Of a stretch of DNA of 15,022 nt, positions 1 through 7,451 are shown in pieces. The number at the start of each line of letters is the position of its first letter. Position 1 is the first letter of the stretch. The position numbers and the translations under genes were made by a program. Source of the stretch: CAYOFK01 sp964403185 (GTDB lineage Bacteria > Bacteroidota > Bacteroidia > Bacteroidales > VadinHA17). The notes below the pieces were generated by a model. The model was not told where the DNA came from. It was given only the letters and a program-made list of their open reading frames with translations, and ran no database searches. The DNA lies in assembly GCA_964403185.1 (NCBI GenBank), contig CAYOFK010000065.1, positions 1 through 15,022 on the forward strand, written 5' to 3'.

Positions 1-474
1 TCAAATGAAAGTTATACGCCATTTGTCATTGAAACCTCTATTGGCCTGGACCGGACGTTTCTTTTGCTTTTGTCACATGCCTATACCGAGGAACAAGTTC
101 CTTCTGCTGATGGCAAACCCGAAGAACGCGTGGTGTTAAACATTCCCGCCTTTTTGGCGCCGGTAAAACTGGCGGTACTCCCCCTTGTAAGAAAAGACGG
201 ACTGCCAGAAAAAGCCAGGAAAATCATGAACGAAATAAAATTTGATTTCAACTGCCGGTATGAAGAAAAAGATTCCATCGGCAGAAGATACCGCAGGCAG
301 GATGCCATTGGTACGCCATACTGCATTACGATCGATCATAAAACACTGGAAGACAACACGGTAACAATCAGGGACCGGGATAGTATGAAACAGGACAGAA
401 TACCTGTAGATCAAATACATCCCATAGTTTCAGATAAAGTGAGCTTTCGTAACATATTGAAAAGCATCTCCTGA
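1..474 (+). CDS. glyS: Glycine--tRNA ligase, C-terminal part (5' end outside window)
   Basis: This is the last 157 residues of a class II aminoacyl-tRNA synthetase that charges tRNA-Gly in the cytoplasm. The frame is open from base 1 and begins in the class II motif 3 region (YTPFVIETSIGLDRT), where the GLDR arginine contacts ATP. The anticodon-binding domain follows, with the typical PVKLAVLPLVRKDGL strand and the DAIGTPYCITID and VTIRDRDSMKQ elements near the end. This pattern fits the single-chain (alpha-2) glycyl-tRNA synthetase rather than the two-subunit GlyQ/GlyS enzyme. The true start lies upstream of the window; an in-frame TTG at 64 is not a start because the conserved motif 3 precedes it. 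It is a housekeeping gene that marks the chromosomal edge of the glycan locus and lies 11 bases upstream of a glycosyltransferase on the same strand. The family call is firm. Confidence 0.95.
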   Translation, partial: SNESYTPFVIETSIGLDRTFLLLLSHAYTEEQVPSADGKPEERVVLNIPAFLAPVKLAVLPLVRKDGLPEKARKIMNEIKFDFNCRYEEKDSIGRRYRRQDAIGTPYCITIDHKTLEDNTVTIRDRDSMKQDRIPVDQIHPIVSDKVSFRNILKSIS

Positions 475-482
475 TCAGGAGA
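467..482 (+). promoter_or_regulatory. Perfect 16-base palindrome over the glyS stop and the next gene's ribosome binding site
   Basis: TCTCCTGATCAGGAGA is its own reverse complement. It contains the TGA stop of the synthetase gene and an AGGAGA Shine-Dalgarno-like element four bases before the ATG at 486. In the transcript the two halves could pair and hide the ribosome binding site until ribosomes terminating on the first gene open it. The sequence is certain; the regulatory role is inference, and chance cannot be excluded. Confidence 0.35.
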
Positions 483-485
483 ATC

Positions 486-1826
486 ATGGAAAGGAAAAAG
501 GTATTAATCATCACTTATTACTGGCCTCCAAGTAGTGGCGCCGGGGTGCAGCGGTGGCTGAAAATGACCAAATATCTTCCCGAATCCGGATGGGATCCGG
601 TTATCTACACCCCTGAAAATCCTGAAGCTCCGGTTCTGGATGACAGTCTGGCCAGAGACGTCCCAAAAGAAACCCTGGTCCTGAAAAGGAAAATCCGGGA
701 ACCTTATAAGCTGTATAAAATATTTATCGGATTGAGAAAGGACTCCGGCATCAATGCCGGATTTTTGTCTGAAAAACAAAAACCAAGAATCCGTGAAAAA
801 CTGTCGGTCTGGTTCCGCGGCAACTTCTTCATTCCTGATGCCCGGAAATTCTGGATAAACCCCTCTGTCAGGTTCCTGTTACGTCATTTGAAAAACCATC
901 CGGTTCATGCGATTGTCTCCACAGGACCTCCGCACAGCATGCATATTATTGCTCTGAAACTCCGGGAAAAATTACACATCCCCTGGTTGGCTGATTTCAG
1001 GGATCCCTGGACGAATATCGATTTTTATACCGCCCTGAAACTTTCAAAACGGGCAGACAGAAAGCATCACAGATTGGAACAAAAGGTCCTTAATAAAGCA
1101 GATAAAATAGTAACCATTGGATGGACGCTCGCAGAGGAATTGACCAAACTCGGAGCCGAACATGTGGATGTTATTACAAATGGCTTTGATCCTGACGACT
1201 TTGCACGGGTCCAAAAAAATAAGGATCCGGCGTTTGTTCTTACCCATATCGGAGCTTTAAACAAGGATCGCAACCCGGTGACGCTTTGGAAGGTTCTTTC
1301 AGACCTTTCAAAATCAAATGAAGAGTTTCGGGCACATGTACTCCTGAGGCTTATTGGGAAAAATGACTATTCGGTTCTAAACAGCATAAAAGAATTCAAT
1401 CTGACTGACATGGTTGAGTGCATCGACCATCTTGACCACCGGGATGTCATACGATACCTGTACAGATCCTCAGTCCAATTACTCGCTGTGAATAAAACAC
1501 CTAATATGAATGTGATCATTCCGGGAAAGTTATTTGAATACCTGGCCTCCTCTCGTCCAATTATTTCAATTGGTCCCACTGATGGTGATGCAGCAAAGGT
1601 CATTTCAAAGTATGGTGCCGGCGGCACAACAGCATTTAATGATGAAACGGGACTGAGAGCTCTCTTGTTAAAATACTATGAACAATACCGGTCGGGAAAA
1701 GACGAAACACCTTCACTGCCAATTCAACAATTTTCGAGAAAAACATTAGCAGATGAAATGGCAGGCCTGCTAGACAAACTGCATGAATCCTTCCGGGATG
1801 GCCTCAATAGTCCATACAATAAATAA
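486..1826 (+). CDS. GT4-type glycosyltransferase (group 1)
   Basis: This 446-residue protein resembles a GT-B-fold retaining glycosyltransferase of the GT4 type, which moves a sugar from a nucleotide donor to a lipid-linked or surface glycan at the cytoplasmic face of the membrane. The N-terminal acceptor half shows YYWPPSSGAGVQR (residues 11-23), STGPPHS (145-151) and DFRDPW (170-175). The donor half shows TNGFD (231-235), GALNKDRNP (256-264) and PGKLFEYL (346-353), whose glutamate (E351) falls in the usual nucleotide-sugar binding region. No signal peptide or transmembrane segment is evident. The ATG at 486 follows AGGAGA and is the first good start. It lies 11 bases after the glycyl-tRNA synthetase gene and converges with the minus-strand glycan operon, so it may serve the same polysaccharide from a separate transcript. 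Donor and acceptor cannot be read from the sequence. Confidence 0.88.
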   Translation: MERKKVLIITYYWPPSSGAGVQRWLKMTKYLPESGWDPVIYTPENPEAPVLDDSLARDVPKETLVLKRKIREPYKLYKIFIGLRKDSGINAGFLSEKQKPRIREKLSVWFRGNFFIPDARKFWINPSVRFLLRHLKNHPVHAIVSTGPPHSMHIIALKLREKLHIPWLADFRDPWTNIDFYTALKLSKRADRKHHRLEQKVLNKADKIVTIGWTLAEELTKLGAEHVDVITNGFDPDDFARVQKNKDPAFVLTHIGALNKDRNPVTLWKVLSDLSKSNEEFRAHVLLRLIGKNDYSVLNSIKEFNLTDMVECIDHLDHRDVIRYLYRSSVQLLAVNKTPNMNVIIPGKLFEYLASSRPIISIGPTDGDAAKVISKYGAGGTTAFNDETGLRALLLKYYEQYRSGKDETPSLPIQQFSRKTLADEMAGLLDKLHESFRDGLNSPYNK

Positions 1827-1842
1827 CCGGACAAACATCCGG
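1827..1842 (+). terminator. Weak hairpin right after the glycosyltransferase stop
   Basis: A five-base-pair GC-rich hairpin (CCGGA, six-base loop, TCCGG) begins at the base after the stop codon. No T-run follows, so it is at best a weak terminator. The rest of the 123-base convergent spacer (to 1949) has another short inverted repeat, ACCGG/CCGGT at 1880-1884 and 1894-1898, and no gene. One or both could end the two converging transcripts. Confidence 0.2.
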
Positions 1843-1949
1843 CAGGCAGGGAAAACACAAAGTACACAGATGTCTGATTACCGGCCCGTGATCCCGGTGG
1901 TGAAGTTTACTTTTCCGACAGTTCAGATCTCCCCTTAAATTCCGGCTGT

Positions 1950-3008
1950 TCAAATAATCTCCTTCAGAAGGGCCACAAGTTCCTGTTCTCTGCGGGATAA
2001 TGGAAACTCCCTGACGATCCTGTTACGTGCCTTTTGACCAAGGTCATCACCGGCCCCGAGGGCATTTTTCACAGCAGTAACCATGGCTTTCACATCCTTT
2101 TTGTCAACAACATACCCGGTGTCTCCGATGATCTCCGGTATGAAATTTACCCGGGAACCCACTGGAATACATTCGCATAACATGGCTTCTGACAATACAT
2201 TTGGCATGCCTTCAAAAATAGAGAACAGACAAAATACTTTCGCCCGTTTATACCATTTCAGGAGATCCTGTGGAGACAAGGCAGAGATGATTGTTAGATT
2301 TTTTGGTTGTTCAAGCTCCCAGGATATAACTTTTTCCGGATCCATGCCAACAATTAAAAACTGATGTTCAGGAAGCGCTTGCGCAACTGCAATAAAATCA
2401 TCAATACCCTTCTTTCTGAACATGGTATAATTTTCAATCAGGCCTACGGTCAGGATCAGACTTTCCTTATGATCGGCAGGGTCAAACCTCCAAAAATCAG
2501 TTTTATAGCCATTATGGATCACCTTTATCCGGCTGTCCGTATCCGGCACAAATACCTTTACACCGCTTCTCACCGGGTTGCCAGGTAAATAAGAATCTTC
2601 ATTCTCAACAAGAGTGTGATTATTGGGAACTATTACGCTGCAGTTTTTGTAGGTGTACCGGACACACGAACCACGAAAGCCCTTTATAAATGCTCCATAC
2701 TTGTAAGCAGGGATCTTAACCACCTCGTAGCCACCCACAACAACAATTAATTTCTTATTCAACACCTTCGATATGAATGCCATCAAGGCCGTATGGTAAT
2801 CTGCAAACCGTATAAAAAAGATGCTGGCCTTTCTGGTTCTGAAAACGAGGAAAAAAAATAATTTAAGTAAACTCCACACATATACCCATTTCGACCGGAC
2901 TGGAATATGGAATGTTACAGTTGGAAAATTCCGTTCCAGGATCTCCTGATCAATTTTAACGAAAGTGGAATCTGACGTTTTGAAATAAATTACTGTACCT
3001 GGTTTCAC
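1950..3008 (-). CDS. GT4 glycosyltransferase, last gene of the glycan operon
   Basis: This 352-residue GT-B-fold protein resembles group 1 (GT4) retaining glycosyltransferases. The donor-binding half is clear: HNGYKTDFW (residues 165-173), a TVGLIENYTMFRKKGID strand and loop (from 187), and the signature glutamate pair E266-x7-E274 within FEGMPNVLSEAM, followed by the PVGSRVNFIPEII segment. The N-terminal half is less typical and has an unusual hydrophobic stretch around residues 43-57 (VWSLLKLFFFLVF), probably a membrane-attachment surface rather than a full transmembrane helix. The start is GTG at 3008, giving a GTGA overlap with the stop of the ATP-grasp gene, which is strong evidence for translational coupling. 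It is the promoter-distal gene of the operon and faces a convergent glycosyltransferase across the spacer. The sugar transferred is unknown. Confidence 0.88.
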   Translation of the reverse strand: MKPGTVIYFKTSDSTFVKIDQEILERNFPTVTFHIPVRSKWVYVWSLLKLFFFLVFRTRKASIFFIRFADYHTALMAFISKVLNKKLIVVVGGYEVVKIPAYKYGAFIKGFRGSCVRYTYKNCSVIVPNNHTLVENEDSYLPGNPVRSGVKVFVPDTDSRIKVIHNGYKTDFWRFDPADHKESLILTVGLIENYTMFRKKGIDDFIAVAQALPEHQFLIVGMDPEKVISWELEQPKNLTIISALSPQDLLKWYKRAKVFCLFSIFEGMPNVLSEAMLCECIPVGSRVNFIPEIIGDTGYVVDKKDVKAMVTAVKNALGAGDDLGQKARNRIVREFPLSRREQELVALLKEII

Positions 3009-4033
3009 AACAGTTTTTGATCTTTAATATAGGTGCTTATACTTGCAACATAGACTTTTTCAAGATCGGGTTTCTCCCTGATTGTAATCCAGCCGTCTTT
3101 TGTCTGGTTAAATGAAAAATCAGAGTTTTCAATGGTCTTTGTCCCAAAATGAATGGCCTGAAATTCAAGAACATAAAAACGTTTCCCATCATAAACAATA
3201 TCCAGGGAAACATTAGGTACATTCATTTTGCTGAAAACCTCCCATGCAAAATCCAACATTCCTGCAGGAAGATCTTCAGTGTATCTAAACTTACCACTGC
3301 CGCTGGCCCTGAAATCATGTGTCCTGTTCTCCCGGAGAAGTACGTAAATTTTGCTTCCATATACCAATACTTTCCAGTCGTGATCAAGCCCCGGAACGAA
3401 TCTTTGAACAACAAACTTGTTGCGGTAGAGTGAATCTTTTTTAAAACCCTGATGCTTTATACGGTTCTTTATATCCCAAAGCTCTGCGAAATAGTGCGGT
3501 GATCTTGAGTATTTCCTTGCAATCTTTTTTACTTGTATTTCATTCTTCCCCAGACTGACTCCCTTACTCATGGCGCCCCTGGCTGTCTTTAAAACCATCT
3601 GACCTTCAAGGCTTTCCATTCTTGCTCTCATGTCTTCATAGGTTCCAAAATACAAGGCAGGCAAATCTGAGATGGGATTGTCATCAAAAGAATCTCTGAG
3701 GATCTCCATAAAAACCTTATTATTATTGGCTCTTAAATATTTAAATTCAGGGATCACAACTGCACCATTTAACTCCAACCCCCATACAATATCTTCAATG
3801 AAATCCTTGTAATGAAATCCTTTATCCTCAGAGGATGTATAAAGTATAAGGGAGCCGGCATAATCTGTATTTTTAAAATCAATATCAGAGAAGTTTTTAT
3901 AGGTGACATGAAACCCCTCCTCTCTGAAAAAAGATGTCATTTTTTCTTTATCCATCCCGCTCTGAAAGGGGATGGCCTTATGTTTAAATCCAAAACAGGA
4001 TTTATAATCCGTTAATACCACCAGGTCTCTCAT
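3005..4033 (-). CDS. ATP-grasp family protein (putative carboxylate-amine ligase)
   Basis: This 342-residue protein has the layout of an ATP-grasp ligase, a fold that activates a carboxylate as an acyl-phosphate and joins it to an amine or similar nucleophile. The N-terminal ~100 residues would be the pre-ATP-grasp domain. VLKT (147-150) supplies a candidate ATP-binding lysine K149, followed by a flexible glycine-containing loop (ARGAMSKGVSLG). FVVQRFVPGLDHDWKVLVYG (207-226) matches the adenine-binding region and following strand, DFRASGSGK (240-248) resembles the RimK-type loop, and D278 and E290 are candidate metal ligands. The usual EVN ending appears as EFQ, so the final asparagine is replaced by glutamine (Q292). 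The start (ATG at 4033) overlaps the CapA stop by four bases, and its own stop overlaps the next glycosyltransferase. Substrate is unknown; an amino-acid or other acyl modification of the glycan is inference from context. Confidence 0.75.
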   Translation of the reverse strand: MRDLVVLTDYKSCFGFKHKAIPFQSGMDKEKMTSFFREEGFHVTYKNFSDIDFKNTDYAGSLILYTSSEDKGFHYKDFIEDIVWGLELNGAVVIPEFKYLRANNNKVFMEILRDSFDDNPISDLPALYFGTYEDMRARMESLEGQMVLKTARGAMSKGVSLGKNEIQVKKIARKYSRSPHYFAELWDIKNRIKHQGFKKDSLYRNKFVVQRFVPGLDHDWKVLVYGSKIYVLLRENRTHDFRASGSGKFRYTEDLPAGMLDFAWEVFSKMNVPNVSLDIVYDGKRFYVLEFQAIHFGTKTIENSDFSFNQTKDGWITIREKPDLEKVYVASISTYIKDQKLL

Positions 4034-5103
4034 AGCCTTGAATTAAAAAGTTGTTTGATTTTATTCCTATCCAGTTCCACCACCCTTCTCCAGAATGACC
4101 GTGATGTATCTTTTCGTATTAGTTGATCTTTCGCCGGCTCTATATGGTTGAAATACACTTTATACAACCAGTATAGAATTCCAATCCGGCTGATAAAACC
4201 AAGCATCTTTTGTTTTCTGAAAAATTTTTGTTTCTCCCCGGGTAAAACCCGGATGAAAAGTTGTGTGTTTCTAATAGGACAGGCATCAATAGTATAGTGT
4301 TTCTTGTCTAACCGAACCTGTATAATAGCAGAATTTAAAAATCTTTTTTTATTGATCTCTTTCACCCGGCCATCTGAATGGATGTCTGCAAAGCAGAAGT
4401 TCCCAAGGCTATAGATGATATATTTCCCCTGGTATTTCTCAATGGTTTGAAAGGTGTGCGAGTGATGCCCAATGATCAGATCCGCCCCCTGGTCAATAAA
4501 TGAATGTGCAAGGTTTCTCTGATCGCTGTGTGGTATTAAGGCATTTTCGAATTTCCCGCCCCAATGAAGCATGAGTACCACAAAATATTCTTTACTGTAT
4601 TCCGTCAGATAGCGGGAGATCTTCTGTTGATCCAGATAATTAAGATAGAATCGTTCATTTTGGGGTATGGCCGGTTTGGTATCGTATGAAACATAACTCA
4701 TAAAAACCATATTGATCCCCTTGATTTCTTTTATCAAGGGTGCACCTGCTGATTCCTCTGAGAATCCAGCGCCCAGATATTGAATATTTTCCTTTTCCAG
4801 AAAATTCAAAGTTTTGGAGAAACCGTCATTCAGATTATCAAAGGCATGGTTGTTCGCAAGTGATACCATACCAATATTCAAATCCTTTAAATATGCCAAC
4901 GTTTCCGGATTGGTTTTTAATCTTGGTTTCTTTAAAATATTCACCCCTTCATTGCCTTCTGCAAAACACTCAAGGTTCCCCACAACCAGGTCAGATTCTG
5001 ACAAAAAGTCGCCGGCTTCTGAAAATGGTTTCTCCCCGGAATCAAACAACCGGTTGTAATCATCATTTAAGCTAATATCTCCAATAAAGGATACTAAGAC
5101 CAT
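4030..5103 (-). CDS. CapA-family protein (PgsA-like metallophosphatase fold)
   Basis: This 357-residue protein carries the full motif set of the CapA/PgsA family, which has a calcineurin-like metallophosphatase fold: IGDI (residues 7-10), NLE (43-45), ANNHAFD (83-89), HWG (180-182), GHHSH (212-216) and YSLGNF (231-236). The aspartate, asparagine and histidine residues that would bind metals are all present. In Bacillus, CapA/PgsA is needed for poly-gamma-glutamate capsule production or export; many Bacteroidota homologues have no assigned role. Unlike membrane-anchored PgsA, this protein starts directly on the first catalytic motif with no signal peptide or transmembrane helix, so it should be cytoplasmic. 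A basic tail of about 85 residues follows the core and includes an aromatic, hydrophobic stretch (LGFISRIGILYWLYKVYF) that may touch the membrane. It lies 15 bases after a glycosyltransferase and overlaps the ATP-grasp gene by four bases. The family is firm, the function unknown. Confidence 0.88.
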   Translation of the reverse strand: MVLVSFIGDISLNDDYNRLFDSGEKPFSEAGDFLSESDLVVGNLECFAEGNEGVNILKKPRLKTNPETLAYLKDLNIGMVSLANNHAFDNLNDGFSKTLNFLEKENIQYLGAGFSEESAGAPLIKEIKGINMVFMSYVSYDTKPAIPQNERFYLNYLDQQKISRYLTEYSKEYFVVLMLHWGGKFENALIPHSDQRNLAHSFIDQGADLIIGHHSHTFQTIEKYQGKYIIYSLGNFCFADIHSDGRVKEINKKRFLNSAIIQVRLDKKHYTIDACPIRNTQLFIRVLPGEKQKFFRKQKMLGFISRIGILYWLYKVYFNHIEPAKDQLIRKDTSRSFWRRVVELDRNKIKQLFNSRL

Positions 5104-5118
5104 GTTTCGGAATACGTT

Positions 5119-6309
5119 TTATATACTATTAAGAAAATCAGATAACTTCTTTGATTGCACTTTATAATTAAAAACCGTTGAGGCTAATTTTTTACCCTTA
5201 TCTCCAATTTTCCTGGCATTTGACAGATCTGAAATGGCCTCTGCAAGTTTATCAGCAAATTTATCAGGGTTGCCGGGTTCTGCCAAAAATGCGTTCACAC
5301 CATCGGTCAGAAATTCCGGAATTTCTCCAACGCCGGTAACCACTACCGGATTCCCGGTTGCAAGATATTCTCCAATTTTGGAGGGGAACCCTCCTTCAGC
5401 CTGTCTTGTAGCAGGCCTGGCCAAAGTCAGAATTTCTGCCTGAACCAGATAATCAGGTATTTCATCCCGTTCAAGTCGTCCTGTAAAGATTACCTTATTC
5501 TTTAAATTTAACCGGTCCACAATCCCCAATAAGCTGTCAAATCCCTCAAATTGTATATCGCCAATGAGCACTATTTTGTACTCTGAATATGTACCGGCAA
5601 TCTTCCCGAACGCTTCTATCAAATCAGAAACTCCGTCTTTTGTTCCATACATGGATCCAACGTAAGCAATATATGGATGTTTTACCGGATGTGTACGGGC
5701 AGGTTTCAAAAATCGTTCCGGTTCAACAAGTGTATGGAGGATAAACACCCTTGTATTTTTCCTCAACCATTTCTGGTAGTAATTAGCGAGTGTAGCACTG
5801 ATAACGATGAATCCATCGAACAACTTACAGGTAATGAACAAGTAGATTAAGGTATTTAGTTTCCCAAATAAGGAATTGCGCTTCCTGATAAAAGGGTATT
5901 CACTCCGCTCCTGGACAAATTTAATATGAAACATCCTTGAGTACAGGAAATAAATAAAAGTGAAACACGCATTACTCAGACCCATAAAAACAACATCAAG
6001 GCCTGTTGTCTTTCGAACGTGGTTCAATAATGAAATGGATCTGGTAAATCCTTTAAGAAAAAGGTACAGTCTTCTAACGGGATTTTCAGGGCGAATGGTG
6101 GTGCCTGGGGTGTATTCAAACTCTATACTGTTAAAAACCCCCTTGAAATCAATGTTTTTAGCAGGCACATTCCATATTTCAGTTGGTTTAATACAACAGA
6201 TCTTGACATAATTATTGGCCTCAACAAGGCCTTTTGAATAGGAGATCAGGCGATTAGTTGAGGCCATTCCATATGGAAATGGGCGCTCTGAAATGACCAG
6301 AATATTCAT
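5119..6309 (-). CDS. GT4 glycosyltransferase next to the L-FucNAc genes
   Basis: This 396-residue GT-B-fold glycosyltransferase begins with the nucleotide-fold strand MNILVISERPFPYGMASTNR, typical of group 1 transferases in surface-glycan loci. The donor half starts near YVGSMYGTKDG (residues 216-226) and contains FTGRLERDEIPDYL (275-288). RQAEGGFPSKIGEYLATG (302-319) follows, with E305 and E314 at the usual sugar-nucleotide site but spaced by eight rather than seven residues, then PVVVTGVGEIPEFL. No signal peptide is present. The ATG at 6309 overlaps the wbjD stop by four bases, so it is made together with the UDP-L-FucNAc enzymes and is the best candidate in the window to use that donor. 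That specificity is inference; its N-terminus does not match the WbuB sequence I would expect, so I do not use that name. The stop is 15 bases before the CapA-family start. Confidence 0.88.
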   Translation of the reverse strand: MNILVISERPFPYGMASTNRLISYSKGLVEANNYVKICCIKPTEIWNVPAKNIDFKGVFNSIEFEYTPGTTIRPENPVRRLYLFLKGFTRSISLLNHVRKTTGLDVVFMGLSNACFTFIYFLYSRMFHIKFVQERSEYPFIRKRNSLFGKLNTLIYLFITCKLFDGFIVISATLANYYQKWLRKNTRVFILHTLVEPERFLKPARTHPVKHPYIAYVGSMYGTKDGVSDLIEAFGKIAGTYSEYKIVLIGDIQFEGFDSLLGIVDRLNLKNKVIFTGRLERDEIPDYLVQAEILTLARPATRQAEGGFPSKIGEYLATGNPVVVTGVGEIPEFLTDGVNAFLAEPGNPDKFADKLAEAISDLSNARKIGDKGKKLASTVFNYKVQSKKLSDFLNSI

Positions 6310-7451
6310 TTCGTCATTATTCCATCCCAGATATGACTGAGCTTTGAGGTTCCTAAAATAAGTTTAAGAACTCTCCAGGATGTATTTTTTACACAATAGT
6401 CACCAGGGATCTGATCATAAGTGGTGCTCTGATGTTCCGATATAGTGGTACGAATGGATTCCAATACGCCCGTTTTATCGAAACCTGTCAATATGATGGT
6501 GCCGGCATCAAGTGCTTCAGGTCTCTCCATGGAATTCCGCAAGGTAACGGCAGGAAAAGACAATATGGCTGATTCTTCACTGATGGTTCCGCTATCAGAC
6601 AGTGTACAAATGGCATTCTTTTGAAGATTCACATAATCTGTAAATCCAAATGGTTTTAAGAATTTTATGCGTTTATCCATTCTTTTCCCATCCAGTTCTT
6701 CAATTCTTTTACGTGTCCTGGGGTGGGTGGACACGATGACCTCCTTGTCATATCCATCAGCAATGGCACTAAGGATTTCAAGTATGCGCTGCAGGTTTTC
6801 TTTATGATCAACATTTTCCTCCCGGTGGCTGCTCACTAAAAAATATTCGCCGGGCAGAAGATTCAAGTCGCTCAATACCTTGGAATTATTTATCTTCCTT
6901 TCATAATGGGTCAGGACTTCAAACATGGGGGAGCCTGTAAGGTAAATCCTTTTCGCGGAAATTCCTTCTGCAATCAAATTACGCCGGGCATGCTCCGTGT
7001 AAACCAAATTAAAATCCGCTACATGGTCGATGATCTTCCGGTTGATCTCTTCAGGTACATTTTGGTCAAAACATCGGTTCCCCGCTTCCATATGATAAAT
7101 TGGAATTTTCAACCGTTTTCCAATAATGGCAGCCACACTGCTGTTGGTGTCACCCAGAATAAGAATGGCATCAGGTTTTTCCTTCAACAGGATCTTTTCA
7201 CTCTTCATCAATGTTTCACCAAGAACCATTCCCAGGGAGCTTGTATCAACTTCCAGGTAATGATCCGGTTTTCGCAGATCCAGGTCCTGATAAAAGATCT
7301 CATTCAGTTCATAATCATAATTCTGCCCGGTATGAACCAATACATGATCCGTATATTTATCGAGCAGGGGGATGACCCTTGATAACCTGATAATTTCAGG
7401 ACGGGTTCCCAAAATAGTGACCACTTTCACTTTGGTTTGTTTTTTCATCAT
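6306..7451 (-). CDS. wbjD: UDP-L-FucNAc synthase (2-epimerase), WbjD/FnlC/CapG
   Basis: This 381-residue protein belongs to the non-hydrolysing UDP-GlcNAc 2-epimerase family, in the WbjD/FnlC/CapG branch. That enzyme inverts C2 of UDP-N-acetyl-6-deoxy-L-talosamine to give UDP-N-acetyl-L-fucosamine, the last step of donor synthesis in the cytoplasm. Visible family motifs are GTRPEI (15-20), HTGQNYD (40-46), GDTNSS (100-105), HMEAGNRCFDQ (120-130), SSHREEN (207-213), SDSGTISEES (285-294) and ERPEALDAGT (309-318), which cover the UDP-binding and catalytic acid/base regions. Length matches the family. Placement directly after wbjC distinguishes it from the ManNAc-forming WecB/MnaA enzymes. The start at 7451 (ATGATG) overlaps the wbjC stop, and its own stop overlaps the next glycosyltransferase. 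Nothing appears broken. Confidence 0.93.
   Translation of the reverse strand: MMKKQTKVKVVTILGTRPEIIRLSRVIPLLDKYTDHVLVHTGQNYDYELNEIFYQDLDLRKPDHYLEVDTSSLGMVLGETLMKSEKILLKEKPDAILILGDTNSSVAAIIGKRLKIPIYHMEAGNRCFDQNVPEEINRKIIDHVADFNLVYTEHARRNLIAEGISAKRIYLTGSPMFEVLTHYERKINNSKVLSDLNLLPGEYFLVSSHREENVDHKENLQRILEILSAIADGYDKEVIVSTHPRTRKRIEELDGKRMDKRIKFLKPFGFTDYVNLQKNAICTLSDSGTISEESAILSFPAVTLRNSMERPEALDAGTIILTGFDKTGVLESIRTTISEHQSTTYDQIPGDYCVKNTSWRVLKLILGTSKLSHIWDGIMTK

Noticed and set aside
1843..1949. Small gene or strong terminator in the convergent spacer
   Set aside because: There is no open frame with a plausible start, and the inverted repeats are only five base pairs without a T-run.
4740..5075. 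111-codon frame on the plus strand
   Set aside because: It is antisense to the CapA-family gene, whose conserved motifs fix the coding strand; the translation is low in recognisable features.
5119..6309. Naming this glycosyltransferase WbuB
   Set aside because: Its position after wbjD suggests an L-FucNAc transferase, but the N-terminal sequence does not resemble the WbuB pattern I know, so only a GT4 call is supported.
6906..7382. 158-codon frame on the plus strand
   Set aside because: It lies wholly antisense to wbjD, which has full family motifs, and its translation shows no recognisable domain.
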